64,000 bases of DNA from Ustilaginoidea virens (lineage: Eukaryota; Ascomycota; Sordariomycetes; Hypocreales; Clavicipitaceae): positions 5,136,001-5,200,000 of the forward strand of contig NC_057319.1 of the NCBI RefSeq assembly GCF_000687475.1. Reading direction: 5' to 3'. Each line of letters opens with the position of its first letter. Position 1 is the first letter of the stretch. Below the pieces are notes generated by a model. That model searched no databases. It had not been told where the DNA came from and was given only the letters and a program-made list of their open reading frames with translations. The translations under genes and the position numbers were made by a program. Of this stretch, positions 31,745 through 43,842 are shown in pieces.

Positions 31745-33807
31745 TGGGAGAGGAACCTCGAAATTTGCCCGGCTTTGCCTGTATATGCTTTTCTTCCTTT
31801 TCTCTCTGCTCTTCTCCTTTTTCGCTGGACCGGGTTCCCTGCTTCCTGGCAGGGCAAAGCAGCCAGGCCGGGCGCCAGGCCGGCTTCTTATAGACGTCCT
31901 GGCTGCGAGGGATGACGACGGCCCGCGGCTCCTTCTCCTCGACCCGGCAGCTTCAGCAGCTGTTGCCGCAGCTCGCCTCGGTTCCAACTGACGCCTCCGC
32001 TGGCCTCTCGTGCGCGCGCGTGCGTAGCAGTCCCCTCCACCCCCTTGCTGGCCGGTGAAGGAATGCAGCGGCGTCGCAGTCCAACCTGCCTCGAGGGGGG
32101 GGACTTGGCCCGGTGTTGACGTGGCCGCGCGCCAGCTGGCTTTTTTTTTTTTTGCGCGCGAGACATTCGGAACGACGCCTCCACGGCGGTTGCAGGCGAA
32201 AATCCAGAAAAGGCGGGCCTCGGCCTCGGGACCTGGATATTCCACGGCTCGTCTGCGAATGGCCGAATGGCCGCCGCTGGTTGCTGGTTGCTGGTTGCTG
32301 GTTGCTGGTTGCTGGCGACTTCCTCGCGGGCAAAAACTGTCGTGAATGGCGCAACGTCGGGCAAAGGGCGGCACGGCAGCCCAGACTCGCGTTTGCGACT
32401 GTCCGACCAGGCCAGCTGCAGGCGGTACCTGCGTGGTCGCTCGGACGGCGCACCACCTGGCATGGCATGGCATGGCATGGCGCGGCGTGCGCTTGCGGAA
32501 TCCGTCATAAAGTGACGATGCCTCCTCGATGGTTGTCCAAGGGGCCGGGCTTCAACCCTGGATTTTCCCCCCCCTCCCTCACCCGCGGGCGGCTCGGCCA
32601 TGGCAGGCGTAGACTCGTAGTATATCAGGTCTTACAGCGCGGAAATTCGCTCATTCGCCCGCGCGAGCTTCAACCACGGCCGGCACGACCGCTTGCACGG
32701 CGCAGAGACAACTGGCAAGACGGCCCTAGGCCCAGGCCTCCAGCGGGGTAAAAGCCAACGTTTTCCCCTTCGGCCCGGATCCCCCCATATCCAAAGCTCG
32801 ACCCGCGGCAAAACGCCGCGACGGGACGCCAAGAAGAAGCCCCCTCCGCCCGGAGAAGCCAGCCAGCCAGCACCCTCCCCCCCCCCTCCCCCGGCCGGTA
32901 TTGAAAACGACGCAGCCCAGCCAGGCCTCGCGGCCGGGACGACGCCTCGACAAACGAGGGCCCCCCTCGTCGCTGCTCCCCCGCACCTGGAGGGCGTCGT
33001 CCCAGCCCAGTCGGGGACGAGGGCGGCGCAATCGGCCGAATGGCGGTGCCGCTGTCCCGCACCAGCGTCGCTCCGGTGATACACAGCCCCTGGCCCCCAA
33101 GGCAACGAGGGTCAGCAGCCGTCGACGCTGTGCACACACTCCAGTGCCGCTGCCATAATCTCCCGTGCGGGCAGGCAGACGGCGACCGCTTGGGCGTCGA
33201 GACATTGCTCAGCTCGTCGGTCGGGCTCGCGTTACGCACAGCCCACCAGGCCAGTTTGAAACGGAGGCTGGCTTGGATGAGCCCGTGTGATACATCACTT
33301 CGGTAGGGGCAGGGTGGGTGACGCTTCGACTCGTCTGCTTTCGGGGCGCGTTGGTGCGAGGCCAGAGGCTTTTTGCCGCGTCGAGGGTGTTGCGTCCGAG
33401 GCGAGGGGTTCTTTGCGCGGGACGGGATCGTCGGTTGATTACCTGCGCTGGGGTTGATGGCATCGGCGCGCCAGGGAACAGTCTCGATGGCCTTGGATGA
33501 GAATCTCTTTCGAGGTGCGGTGCGCGGAACCGCGAATGACGGCCTCTTTCGTGGCTCGGCTCATCCGCCTATTTCATCATCAAAGTACCAGGATCCTCTG
33601 CTTAACGAGGAAAGACGCGGCAGCTTTTCAACGCCAGGGTTTATTGGCAGCAGATGTACTTGTTTGAGCTGGGAAATATCAAAAACCTAACCCCCATCAG
33701 GGCCAGTACATAACGCGCCTCTTTTCCCACATGACCCGTGCAAGATATGCCCAGCCGTTCCGTAAACAAAAAAAACACAGAGAGACGGAAAAGAAAAAGA
33801 GGCCGAG
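31745..33807. other. Intergenic, 2.1 kb
   Basis: No gene recognised. Short tandem repeats: five TTGCTGG units at 32281-32315 and four CATGG units at 32461-32480. Overlapping GC-rich ORFs on both strands show no domain. Confidence 0.5.
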
Positions 33808-35610
33808 TTATACATGCACCAGAAAAGCCCGACCTTCAAACGGCGACAAGACCCCCCCTTCCTTGGCCGTGCCCTTGCCCGGGTGCGTCGACATGATGGG
33901 CACAAAAGCGGCCTCTTGCACACCCAGCTCCTCTGCGCTAGGAAGCTCAAGCAGCTTCTCCTCCGTCGAGTAGTTGAGAGCGACAACAATCTTGTCCCCG
34001 CCACGGGCATCCTCCTTTGCAAAAACAAACAAGCTCTCGTCCAGGGGTCGCAGGTCGCGAAAGTCTCCGTACACCAACAGGTCGGCGTGCGCCCTTCGGA
34101 ACTGAAGCACCTTGCGCCAAAAGTTGAGAACGCTGTCGGCGTCGTCGAGCTGCGAGGCGACGTTGATCTCTCCTGCCAGGGGATGGGGCTTCATCCACGG
34201 TTCCTTGACTTGCTTGCCCTCCCTTTCGGCAGCCTCCGAGAAGCCGCCGTGCTTTGCCTTTCCGTTCCAGGCAATGGGCACCCGGGCGTGGTCCCTGGCC
34301 AGGTGCTGGAGGGAAGCGAAGGCCTTGTCGAGCTCCTCCGCGTTGTCGGCGCCGTGGCGATCCTTGATCATGCTGACGAACAGGTAGCTGTCAATGTCGA
34401 GGTAGTTTTCCAGCGGGTACGACTCCTTGGGGACGTTGACGGTGCCGATTTCCTGGCCTTGGTACACGTACAGCGTGCCGCTGAGGCAGGATTCCATCAG
34501 CGCCAGTAGCTTGGCGCCGAGCACGCGGTACTCTGGCCTGTCGTCTGTGAAGCGAGACACGGAGCGAGCCTGGTCGTGGTTTTCCAGAAAGGCCGTGGTC
34601 CAGCCGTCGGACCCGCGGATGAGGCCCTGGGTCCGGCTGATGGCTTCTTTGAACTCGGGGAGGGTGTAGCTGTTGGGCGCGGTTTCGTACTTGTGCGTCT
34701 TGCCGAACCCGACGTCGACGACGTCGAATTGGAAGACCATGTCGAGCTGTTTGGCCTCGGCACTCACGTACCGCAGGACCGTGGCCGCGTCTGGGGTCTG
34801 GGGAAGCTCGCCCACTGTGATGGCGCCGTACCTTGAGAGGATGGCATTCATCTCGGACAGGAACTCGTGCATGCGGGGCCCGTTGCAGTACAGCAGACCG
34901 GCGGGCTGGTACGGGGCTTTGGCATCCTCGACGGGGGCGTCCGGGAAGCCGACGGGCTTGCTGTACATGTTGACGGTGTCGACTCGGAAGCCATCCACGC
35001 CGCGGTCCAGCCAAAACTCCATGGCCGAGGCGTAGATGGCTTGCCGAGTGGCGGGGTTCTCCCAGTTCAAGTCGGGCTGCTCTGCGGCGAAGAGATGCAG
35101 GTAGTACTCTCCCGTCTGCTCGTCCCACTGCCAAGCGCTGCCGCCGCCAAAGTTGCATCGCCAGTTGTTGGGAGGCAGCCTCGTGCCAGAAGGCGAGTGC
35201 TTGGCAGGCTGCCAGATGTACCAGTCTCTTTTGGGGCTCTCCTTGCTGCGGCGGGATTCCTTGAACCAGGCATGCTGGTCCGACGTGTGGTTGATGACCA
35301 AATCCAGCATGATGCGCATGCCGCGGGCGTGCGCCTCGCGAATGAGAACCTCCATGTCCTGAACGGTGCCGTAGGGTCTGTACACGTCTTCGTAGTTGGA
35401 AATGTCGTATCCCATGTCGACCTGGGGACTGTCGTACATGGGGCAGATCCATATCACATTCACGCCCAAGCTGGCGACGTAGTCGAGCTTGGATATGATG
35501 CCCGGCAAATCACCGAGGCCATCACCGTCGGCGTCGCAGAATGACGCAGGGTAGATTTGGTAGACGACTGCCTCTTTCCACCATTTTTTCTCACGCGCAG
35601 TGACTGTCAT
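33808..35610 (-). CDS. GH13 alpha-glucosidase (maltase type), cytosolic
   Basis: Single exon, 600 residues, no signal peptide, so probably intracellular hydrolysis of maltose and related alpha-glucosides. The GH13 TIM barrel starts at WWKEAVVYQIYPASF (about 10-24). Region I is DLVINHTS (103-110). Region II is GFRVDTVNMYSK with nucleophile Asp211. The acid/base is Glu268 in TVGELPQT. The third carboxylate is Asp346 in FLENHDQAR. The residue after the nucleophile is Thr; in yeast enzymes Thr there goes with maltase and Val with isomaltase specificity, so maltase is the better call. The C-terminal beta domain ends RAFLVHV. The maltose-type permease lies 2.75 kb away, divergently transcribed, as in fungal MAL loci. 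Confidence 0.93.
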   Translation of the reverse strand: MTVTAREKKWWKEAVVYQIYPASFCDADGDGLGDLPGIISKLDYVASLGVNVIWICPMYDSPQVDMGYDISNYEDVYRPYGTVQDMEVLIREAHARGMRIMLDLVINHTSDQHAWFKESRRSKESPKRDWYIWQPAKHSPSGTRLPPNNWRCNFGGGSAWQWDEQTGEYYLHLFAAEQPDLNWENPATRQAIYASAMEFWLDRGVDGFRVDTVNMYSKPVGFPDAPVEDAKAPYQPAGLLYCNGPRMHEFLSEMNAILSRYGAITVGELPQTPDAATVLRYVSAEAKQLDMVFQFDVVDVGFGKTHKYETAPNSYTLPEFKEAISRTQGLIRGSDGWTTAFLENHDQARSVSRFTDDRPEYRVLGAKLLALMESCLSGTLYVYQGQEIGTVNVPKESYPLENYLDIDSYLFVSMIKDRHGADNAEELDKAFASLQHLARDHARVPIAWNGKAKHGGFSEAAEREGKQVKEPWMKPHPLAGEINVASQLDDADSVLNFWRKVLQFRRAHADLLVYGDFRDLRPLDESLFVFAKEDARGGDKIVVALNYSTEEKLLELPSAEELGVQEAAFVPIMSTHPGKGTAKEGGVLSPFEGRAFLVHV

Positions 35611-38363
35611 GATTGTGGTGGCGTCTAGAAAGAAGACCCGTACGGGGGAATCGACCTGCGCCTTTTGTACGAAAACAGATGGATTGAAGTGAAGACGACG
35701 GTGTGATGAGAGCTGGAGGTGTATTTCAGAACTTTACTCTAGCAGAGGCAAGAATTCGTGCGCCGCACCGCCGCCGAGAAGATCAGCAGGCACCCAGCAG
35801 CAAAGAGGTCGGGCGGCATGCCCGGGCATCGAGAGACGGCCATTGGCGCCTCTTTAAATCAGACCCGGAGCTATCGTGGGAAGTTGGAAGCGGAGAAATT
35901 CGGCGGTGTTGGCGGACATGTAGTGCCGAGGAAGCTGGACTGGCGGTGACAAGGACAGTTGTAAATGGCCGCTAGCCGTCTAGCTTCCAAAGCCATCAAA
36001 TAGAACTAGGTAAAGCTCTTTGGCGCCGCCACAAGCTCGTGGTCGTCGTCGTACGGCTGGCATTCGCCCCAAGTCATCGGTCCGACACTGTTGGACTCCC
36101 ACGCGGGGAAGCTGGGGAAATCGTCCCAAGCTGCAAGCTGGCAGCATGACAGGCCTGCGTCGAATGTCTCAAGAGTAGTCGGTTCGGAAGATACGTGTTC
36201 TTTGCGCTTTGTTGGCGAGCTGGCCAAAACTAGCGTCCAAGAGAGACGGGTTGCCCAGCCTGCAAATCGATAGCGCGAGAGTCGAGTCAGGTGATGTTGA
36301 CGATCTGTAGTTTCTGGCGGTTAGAAATTTCGCCCTGGCCGTTGTCGGACCGACGCCAAGCCCCAAGGTTCGGACTGCCAACTTTGAGGTGTACGATGTA
36401 CGGAGTACCCCGTGCAGTCTGGTCGGCCCGGTGGGCTTTATGCCAGCTCCACAGCCCCAGCAAGTGGATTTGTTCATGTGGCGTTTGGCAAGGGGAAGGG
36501 AGCAACGGCGGCGGCGGCAACCACAAAGCCATTTTTGGTCTAGGTCGTGGCTTCCCTCCCCTCCCTGTCTGGCCGTCCGCCAGTGCCAGTGCCAGTGCCA
36601 GTGCCAGTGCCAGTGCCCGTGCCAGTGCCAGTGCCCGTGCCAGCTGCCAAGGGCTGGCGCAGACGAATAAACCTGCAGCAAGCCATGATCGACAGATGCA
36701 CGGCTCGACTGCCATGGCCCATGACCATGCTCCTCGATCCCCTCGCCACCCCACGCGAGGTTGATGGTAAAATACGACACTCTATCTCTAATCCCGCGTT
36801 AGAAGCTTCCGCCAAGGTTCAAACGGCATGGGCAAGCATGAGCCTATTCGTTACCGACAGTTCATGCAATCCCGCTGCATGCTACCGCGCGTCCAGTTGA
36901 ACAAGCTCGGTTCAACAGCTGCATCCACTCGAAGCGGCACGTCAATGTCATTGCCAGGGCGGTTGGAATCGAATATAACTGGCCCTTGTCCATGCCGGTC
37001 AAATCAAGGTCGTCAAATGCTCCGAATCGGGTCATTCTGCTGCCCATTCGACCCCTCAATGTGTCCCCGGGACAGCAATGCCATGTCTCCGTGGCGCTAC
37101 TATTGGAATTTCCATTTCTTTTGGCGCCAAGAGAATAACGAGTAGACTCACGATGTCAGGGCTGTGTACTTCTTCACTATGGCCTAAAGAAGCTACGTGT
37201 CGTTTGCTTCCGGCCCATGACCAACTCTACGCCTCTTCTAGCCTCTAAAAACTGGACCAAGGGTACGTCGGTCCGACCACGTTCCAAGGGAATTTTAACG
37301 GATCGTCAACAATTCCTAGAGGCTTGCAAGTTGCGGCATCCAAGTGGGCATCCAAGTGGGCATCCCCAAGGTCCACCCAAGTCTAACCCCAAGCTCAGAC
37401 CCCATGGGGAAGAAACCTGGGGATTTGATGGACGCCCGTCGGATGCATATCGACATGCACCCCCCCCCGCCTGGGGACTTGGCAGCCATATCGGATGGCG
37501 GCTGCCTTCTGCAACTCAACAAGCTTTCAAGGCTGCACGAGTCTACACTACTCTCTCAACCTGATAGCTGTATTCTAGCCATCCATTACAGAATCCTCCC
37601 CAAGGTCGTCGATTGTTGATGCCATTTTCGCACGCATGCCCCGTTTATCCGCGGCATGCCTCGGAACCAGACCTTGCAGCTCACATAATCACATAATCCG
37701 ACCGCGGGCATCACTAGCTCGATGATTTGAATTTCAACCACGCCGGTAGAAGACTATAAGCTGCCCCGTCTCTGGCGTCGGGCCGACGACCAATATTACG
37801 GCAGTGGCGCGTTGCTGGTCATTCGTAGCCATTTGTTGGCTCTCGGATCAGCAATAAACTTGATCCCGTCGGTTTCTGGGCTCGTCAGTTTCTCTCAAGC
37901 GCAGCGCAATGCCTTGTTCCCCCCCGTCTATCCACAGCTTGGATGGAGCATCGGTCAGACCGCCACCCAACTAACCACAAGGGCGTGCTATGGGGCATCA
38001 TGTGGCGTCCCACTAGTCTCGTGCGACTCGAACAAGGCACCGGCTTTTCTTTTTGCTGCAGTCTCGGCTTTGTGCGACTTGGTGTGGGCATGCTACCCAA
38101 ACTGATACAACTTCTGTCATGGCTGCAAGTCTTGATTTTTCATTCGGCATGGACTATAAAGACGAGCTGACCCGTCGTCGTCTGACGGTATCGCATCCTC
38201 TCAAGCATCAAGCATCATCATGGTCTTGCGCCTTTGACCGCTTCTTTTCGAAAGTGCTCCGGATTGGAACAGCGTCCGTCTCACAAGGCTGCTCTTCAAT
38301 TTTTTTTTCTTTCATTGAACCCCAAACTCTGCATAGAATTACTTGCCCGAACCATCCATCACC
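35611..38363. other. Divergent intergenic region between maltase and permease, 2.75 kb
   Basis: No convincing gene. A (GCCAGT)n repeat lies at 36580-36644, with CATCCAAGTGGG repeated near 37339. A 73-codon minus ORF at 36006-36227 with a possible splice acceptor upstream is weak. It is presumably the shared control region of the two sugar genes. I could not pick out a CGG-N8-CGG type regulator site with confidence. Confidence 0.45.
36580..36644. repeat. GCCAGT hexanucleotide tandem repeat
   Basis: About ten imperfect GCCAGT/GCCCGT units. It produces spurious open frames (Pro-Val, Gln-Cys, Ala-Ser or His-Trp repeats) in all directions. Confidence 0.9.
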
Positions 38364-40022
38364 ATGAAGCACCACGACGGCGAAAAGCAGCGCCGGGTCT
38401 CTGTCGACCCTGGCACCGCCAACCCGGCTCTTGTCCACGAGGCTGCGGCCGCTACCGAATCCGAGCACAACATGGGGCTCGTCAAGTCTTTGAAGCTATA
38501 CAAGAGAGCCTGCCTCTGGTCTATCTTCTTGTCCACCTGCATCATCATGGAAGGATTTGACGTGGTCCTCCTGAACAACCTGTTTGCGTATCCTCCCTTT
38601 CAGAAGAAATTCGGCGTCTTGCAGCCGGATGGCACCTACCAGATCACGGCTTCTTGGCAATCAGGCCTGTCAAACGGTACCCTCTGTGGTCAGATCTTTG
38701 GACTATTCGCCACTGGCATCATCGCCGATCGATTTGGCTACCGCAAGACCTTGATGGGCGCTCTGGCTGGCTGCATTGGCTTCATCTTCATCGTCTTCTT
38801 TGCCGAGAGCCTCGTGCAGCTCATTATCGGACAAATCTTGATCGGCGTCCCCTGGGGCGTCTTCCAAACCCTGACAACCACTTATGCTTCCGAGGTCTGC
38901 CCCACGCACCTCCGAGCGTACCTCACAACGTACGTGAACCTCTGCTGGGTTTTGGGCCAGTTCATCGCGTCCGGCGTCCTTCGAGCCATGGTGGCTCGTG
39001 ACGACAAGTGGGGATACAAGATTCCCTTTGCCTTGCAGTGGTTGTGGCCCGTCCCTCTCATCATTGGCATCTACCTCGCCCCCGAATCGCCATGGTGGCT
39101 CGTCCGCCATGGCCGAGTTGAAGATGCCAAGAGGTCCCTAGCTCGCTTGACGACCCGCAACAGCGGCGTTGACTTCCGCCCCGACGAAACCATTTCCATG
39201 ATGGTGCACACCGACCGGATGGAAAAGGATCTTACCCGCGGCATCTCCTACCTGGACCTCTTTCGAGGCAGCGTCAACCGTCGCCGAACCGAGGTCGTTT
39301 GCGTGACGTGGATGATTCAGACTCTCTGCGGCGCCACCTTTATGGGATACTCGACATACTTTTACCAGCAGGCCGGCATGGACGTCTCCAACTCCTTCAG
39401 CATGTCTCTCGGCCAATACGCCCTCGGTGCCGTCGGTACCGTTTGCTCGTGGTTCCTGATGGGCAAGTTTGGTCGGCGAACTCTCTACCTGGCAGGACAG
39501 ATCATCATGTGTATTCTTCTTCTTGCGATTGGCTGCACCGCCTTTGCTGGTCGCCAAAACGTCGCCGCGCAATGGGCCATCGGCTCCATGCTCCTCGTCT
39601 ACACCTTCACCTACGACGCCACCGTCGGCCCGGTGTGCTACTCACTCGTCGCCGAGCTCACTTCCACCCGACTCCGAACCAAGGCCGTTGTGCTGGCGCG
39701 AAACGCCTACAACATTGTCGGCATCGTCACCAACGTCATCACCCCCAACATGCTCAATCCGTCGGCATGGAACTGGGGAGCCAAGGCCGGCTTTTTCTGG
39801 GCCGGCACCTGTCTTGCCTGCGCCGTGTGGACATACTTTCGCCTGCCCGAGCCCAAGGGACGCACGTATGCCGAGCTCGACATTCTCTTTGAGAATGGCA
39901 TCAGCGCTCGCAAGTTCAAGTCCACCTCTGTCGAGAGACTCGATGCGCGAGTGGACGACGCCTCGGACAAGGAGAAGGTTACCGAGCAGGTCATGGTTGA
40001 GCGCATCGACAGCGGTCAATAA
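38364..40022 (+). CDS. MFS alpha-glucoside (maltose-type) permease
   Basis: Single exon, 552 residues from MKHHDGEK. Sugar porter family of the major facilitator superfamily with about 12 membrane spans; it would carry maltose or similar alpha-glucosides in by proton symport at the plasma membrane. Signatures: a first span with MEGFDVVLLNNLFAYPPFQ, ADRFGYRK in the loop 2-3 position, PESPWWLVRHGR after span 6, MGKFGRRTLYLAG in loop 8-9, and PEPKGRTYAELDILFE after span 12. The YPPFQKKFG segment and the lengths of both tails resemble the MAL/AGT1 branch more than hexose carriers. The ATG follows an A/C-rich leader (CCATCACCATG). It lies divergent to the maltase and convergent with the P450. Substrate is inferred from similarity and neighbourhood. 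Confidence 0.88.
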   Translation: MKHHDGEKQRRVSVDPGTANPALVHEAAAATESEHNMGLVKSLKLYKRACLWSIFLSTCIIMEGFDVVLLNNLFAYPPFQKKFGVLQPDGTYQITASWQSGLSNGTLCGQIFGLFATGIIADRFGYRKTLMGALAGCIGFIFIVFFAESLVQLIIGQILIGVPWGVFQTLTTTYASEVCPTHLRAYLTTYVNLCWVLGQFIASGVLRAMVARDDKWGYKIPFALQWLWPVPLIIGIYLAPESPWWLVRHGRVEDAKRSLARLTTRNSGVDFRPDETISMMVHTDRMEKDLTRGISYLDLFRGSVNRRRTEVVCVTWMIQTLCGATFMGYSTYFYQQAGMDVSNSFSMSLGQYALGAVGTVCSWFLMGKFGRRTLYLAGQIIMCILLLAIGCTAFAGRQNVAAQWAIGSMLLVYTFTYDATVGPVCYSLVAELTSTRLRTKAVVLARNAYNIVGIVTNVITPNMLNPSAWNWGAKAGFFWAGTCLACAVWTYFRLPEPKGRTYAELDILFENGISARKFKSTSVERLDARVDDASDKEKVTEQVMVERIDSGQ

Positions 40023-40403
40023 ACGGCCTGGCACGGCGTGGGCAAGGGTGAGGAGCGTGATACTGGGGCAGTTTGGGAAACGTAGCGCACGTTGGTTGGA
40101 TGGATTTCGGTCTGCTGGTGTTTACTTGGCTTTGGGTGCGGGATTACTACTGTAGCGATTGTAAAACTTTAGCAATTAAACCGTCGTCACGATAAAAATG
40201 AAGTTTTTCTCCAGTATTCACGCGGCACTGCGCCACATGATTCCAACTCGACTCATCTCGTTCAGTGTGGTCCTCTATATCCGTGCGAGAAGCTTTTCAG
40301 GGAGTAACAAAAAAAAACACAAGAAGACTTGGCTGGAATTGATGGCCAGACTGATTTTGCTCCAGCGGAAACAGACAAGCTACACGGGGGAACGCAAAAC
40401 CGA

Positions 40404-41187
40404 CTACGGCATCGCTCGCCGCGTAGCTCGCACCCAGAACCCAGACTGGATGAAAATGCCGCAGTTGACGGAAGTCCACGGCTGCGTGGGGTTTACCACG
40501 GCGAGGTCGAACCGTCTCAGGAGCTAGCAAACAGATGAGCAGCGGAAACCGATGGACGGGGAAGACGCCGACGAAGATGACTTTTTTTTATAAAAAAAAA
40601 TAATAATAATCGAACATGGACATGAAGAAGAAGGAAGGGAGGAAGGAAAGGAAGGAAAGCGGAAAGTGCAAAGAGGAAAAGAAACGGAGTGGAAGCCGCA
40701 CCTCGACAAGCGCCTTGTTCATGGCCATCAGGGCGACGTTCCTCCCCAGACAGGCCCACTTGCCGGCGCCAAAGACGAGATCCAGCACGCCCTCCATCTG
40801 CCGGCGCTGGTCGCGGCCCGCGTCGAGCCATCGCTCGGGGCGGAACTCGTCGGCGTCGTCGCCCCACACCTCCCTCCGGCGCAGGATGCCCCAGGTGCAG
40901 AGGCCGACCCGGGTGCCCGGCGGGAGGGCCACGCCGTTCCACGAGTCCCCGGCGGGCGGCACCTCCTTGGACATGAAGCCCGACACGGGGGGGAAGACGC
41001 GCAGGCCCTCCTTGATGGCGGCCTGCAGGTACGGCATGGCGCGGATCTCGGCGTCGGTGGCGACCGGGCGGCTGAGGCGGGTGCGGGCGATTTCGTCCTG
41101 GATCCGGGCGTGGACGCGCGGCGAGGTGGTGATGTGGAGGAGGGTGGCGCGGATGCCGGTTGCGGTGGTGTCGGAGCCGGCGGTGCT

Positions 41188-41221
<34 letters not shown>

Positions 41222-42655
41222 GTCTCATTAGGAAGAGGGGAGAAGGAGGAGGAGAAGGAGAAGGAGAAGGAGAAGGAGAAGGAGAAGCGCAAGAGTTCGG
41301 CAGACTTTGCGCTCAGGCTGGGGAAAAAAGGGGCGAATGGGGGGTCTTGCCTACATTTGCGTTGCAATCTCGGACGAGGTTTGGGCCTGCGTCAAGCCAT
41401 GGGCTACAAAGGAGCCAACCATGTCCCTTTGGACCTTTTTGCCGGGCCCGTACCGCTCGGCGGCTACTCTCTTGGCAATGCTATGCCGGGGAAGGGGTTG
41501 GGGCGAAAGGAGAGGGGAGAGGTTGGGGGGGTGCGCGGTCAGACGCTTCTTGCTGACCGACGAGTCAGATGTGCATGGAGTCTTTTGTCCTCTTACCCCA
41601 TGATGCGCCCGACGCCAAGCACGTCGTGCTCGCTCGGCATGACCGGCCGGAATATAGCCAGCCCCAACAGGGGAATCACCCACGACGCGACCGTCGAGAT
41701 GATCAAGACGGGCAGGTGCGTCTCCATGTCGTGCACGTAGCGGTGCACGTCCGAGTCGGAGCTGAGGTGGCCAAGGGGCTCCCCAAAGGCCAGATCGGAG
41801 ATGACGTCGAGGGTGAAGTAGAGCACCTTGCGAGCCATGTCGAGCGGCTCGTCGCGCGCAATGTACGCCTCGACCAGCGCGACCAGGCCGACGACGGCGT
41901 CGTCGATTTTCTGCTCGAGGTTGTCGACCTGCTTGCCGGAGTACTGTTGCCCTGGGCAGTTAGCGCGCAATAAAAAAAATAAAAAAAAAAACACACACGC
42001 ACACGCAAAAGGGGGGAGGGGAGGGAGTTGGGGCCGACGGAAGACGGCGGTCGGCCTTTCATACCCCGGAGGCCATCTGGGCGCGCATCACGCCGTGGAG
42101 CGAGTCGTCTCGCACGCTGACGATGCTGTTGACACGGGGTTCGAAGCGGAGCCCGTTGTACCAGTCGGAGCGGGTGTATGGCGAGCGGACGGCGAGCATG
42201 CGCTTGGCGAGGCCGGGGTCGCTGGTGACGAGGTCGTTGGGGCTGACGCGAGCGAGGGAGCCTGTGTTTGTTTCCCAAACGGCACGTCGGCCGCATCGTG
42301 TAAGAAAGACGGCATGGCCGGGCCGTGGACGATGGCAACAACGTGATGGTGCTGGTGTTGGTCTGCGCGGAAAAGAAGGGGGGGGGGGGGGGGGGGTTGG
42401 AGGCGCGGTCGGTTCAAAGGGGAGCCCGAGAGGAAATAGTAGACACATACCGTATCTTTTGCACACGTCGTACAAGTCGAGGTGTATCCGGCCGCTCAGA
42501 GTGCTCCGTGCAAACCACCACCTGGAGAAGCCGGCAATCCTCGGCCCCGGCACATGGCTCAGGCGTCTGTACTGTCGGTACGTCCTCGCAGCAAGCCAGG
42601 CAAGGACGGCTGGCAAAGCCAGCAGCGCGTGCAGCTGCAAAAACGATAGAAGCAT
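40404..42655 (-). CDS. Cytochrome P450 monooxygenase, pisatin demethylase-like
   Basis: Six exons on the minus strand: 42655-42451, 42261-42065, 41943-41597, 41480-41355, 41185-40702, 40523-40404; 492 residues, all junctions in frame. N-terminal membrane anchor (MLLSFLQLHALLALPAVLAW) and hinge SHVPGPRIAGFSRWW. The I-helix oxygen motif TAGSDTTATG is completed across the fourth intron. ExxR is in KEGLRVFPP; PERF-type FRPERWLD; heme-binding FGAGKWACLGRNVALMA with the thiolate Cys. The end LLRRFDLAVVNP...WTSVNCGIF fits the family. Introns carry long homopolymers and a (GGAGAA)n tract. The overall pattern matches the fungal pisatin demethylase / benzoate-hydroxylase-like group; the substrate cannot be told. 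No other secondary-metabolism gene is adjacent. Confidence 0.9.
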
Positions 42656-43810
42656 TGCGTGACGCGGCCCTGCAAGGGGGGCGAAGCTCACAAACTCGAC
42701 GTTGCTCTCGTAACAATGTGCAAAACAGGCGGCGGCGTCCTTTGCAGCAGACGGTTCTGCTTTAACGGCCTCTTTCCAAGACCCCCAGGAAAACAGGTAC
42801 GGCAGTTCATTTATGCTCACGGCGCCATCGTCGACCTTCAGCAGATGTTTCGGCAGCCCATCCCAAGAAGGCTCTTGTCCCACGTAAAACGAGGCACATC
42901 TGGGAAGCACCCATGTTGACGAGGCGGAGAAGTGAGACCACCGGTGTTGGTGCGTGTTTTGCTCGAAATAGACAGGTCGCATGGGTAATGGGGCAGGCCG
43001 TCACCCCGTCCCCCTCTCCCTCTCCTCGTCCCCTTGCTGCTACGTGAATTGCGACAATCCGAGAAAAGAAACAGCTCTCTGCCATTGGTAAGAGCGCTCT
43101 CTGTTTCATATGACGTTGGCCGGATGCTGTAGCGTGAGGGCGCACGCGTCACGTTTTTAGACAAGGTTGATGGATCCATTGTGCGAATTGGAAGGGACGG
43201 CTGGTCGCTTCGCTCCGAGCTCGTGACTCGATTCGCCAACGGGCCGTTGTTCCAGTTGCGCATCTTGTGAGTCAACCCGGCCAACAAGTCGTCGTTCCCG
43301 TTCCGCATCCAGCGCGGAAGAGAGTCCCCTTGCACGCTCGGCGTAAGCCTTGGTACGGTAAACTCGGCTGAATGCAACCTGCCTTGCATTTGATCGGCGA
43401 CGGTTCAAGCAGGTGCAGCTGTCGAAAATAGATTCCGCGGCCTCGCACAGGCTGCCTTATTGCCAGGTTTTTGGGGGCCTCGCGAGGAGAGCATGCGCGA
43501 CCTTGGCTTGGTCGAGGCTCGCCTTTGTTGAAACTGAGTCATTTTGTTTTCCTCTCTCACTGGCCCAGCGGCGCCGATATGATGTAGGTCAGCATGGGGA
43601 TACTTGTCCGAGCGCACCCTTGCGGCCTGTAGCCTGGATCGAGGTAAGGTTGTTGCTTCGGGAGGTTTTGCCAAGGATCGCGGATAACATGTCGGGTCAT
43701 TCACGTTTTCGGTCGAGTGTGGCATTGTCGAGTCGCTGACATGTCATTACGAGTATTCGAAGATTTGCAGCACCCTTGATCTGCTGTAACCGTTGTTGTG
43801 TTGTTGTTGT

Positions 43811-43842
<32 letters not shown>

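Noticed and set aside
31280..31915. 211-codon plus ORF over the RlpA-like gene
   Set aside because: It is the antisense shadow of a small secreted protein with a clear signal peptide and barrel motifs.
36006..36227. 73-codon minus ORF with a possible splice acceptor upstream
   Set aside because: No upstream exon with coding character could be found; the next open frame is a hexanucleotide repeat.
38364..42655. Permease plus P450 as a secondary-metabolite cluster
   Set aside because: The permease is a sugar porter, and no synthase, terpene cyclase or tailoring partner is present nearby.
42656..42982. Upstream extension of the P450 reading frame to 42982
   Set aside because: The Met at 42655 starts a proper membrane anchor; the extension lacks hydrophobic or conserved sequence.
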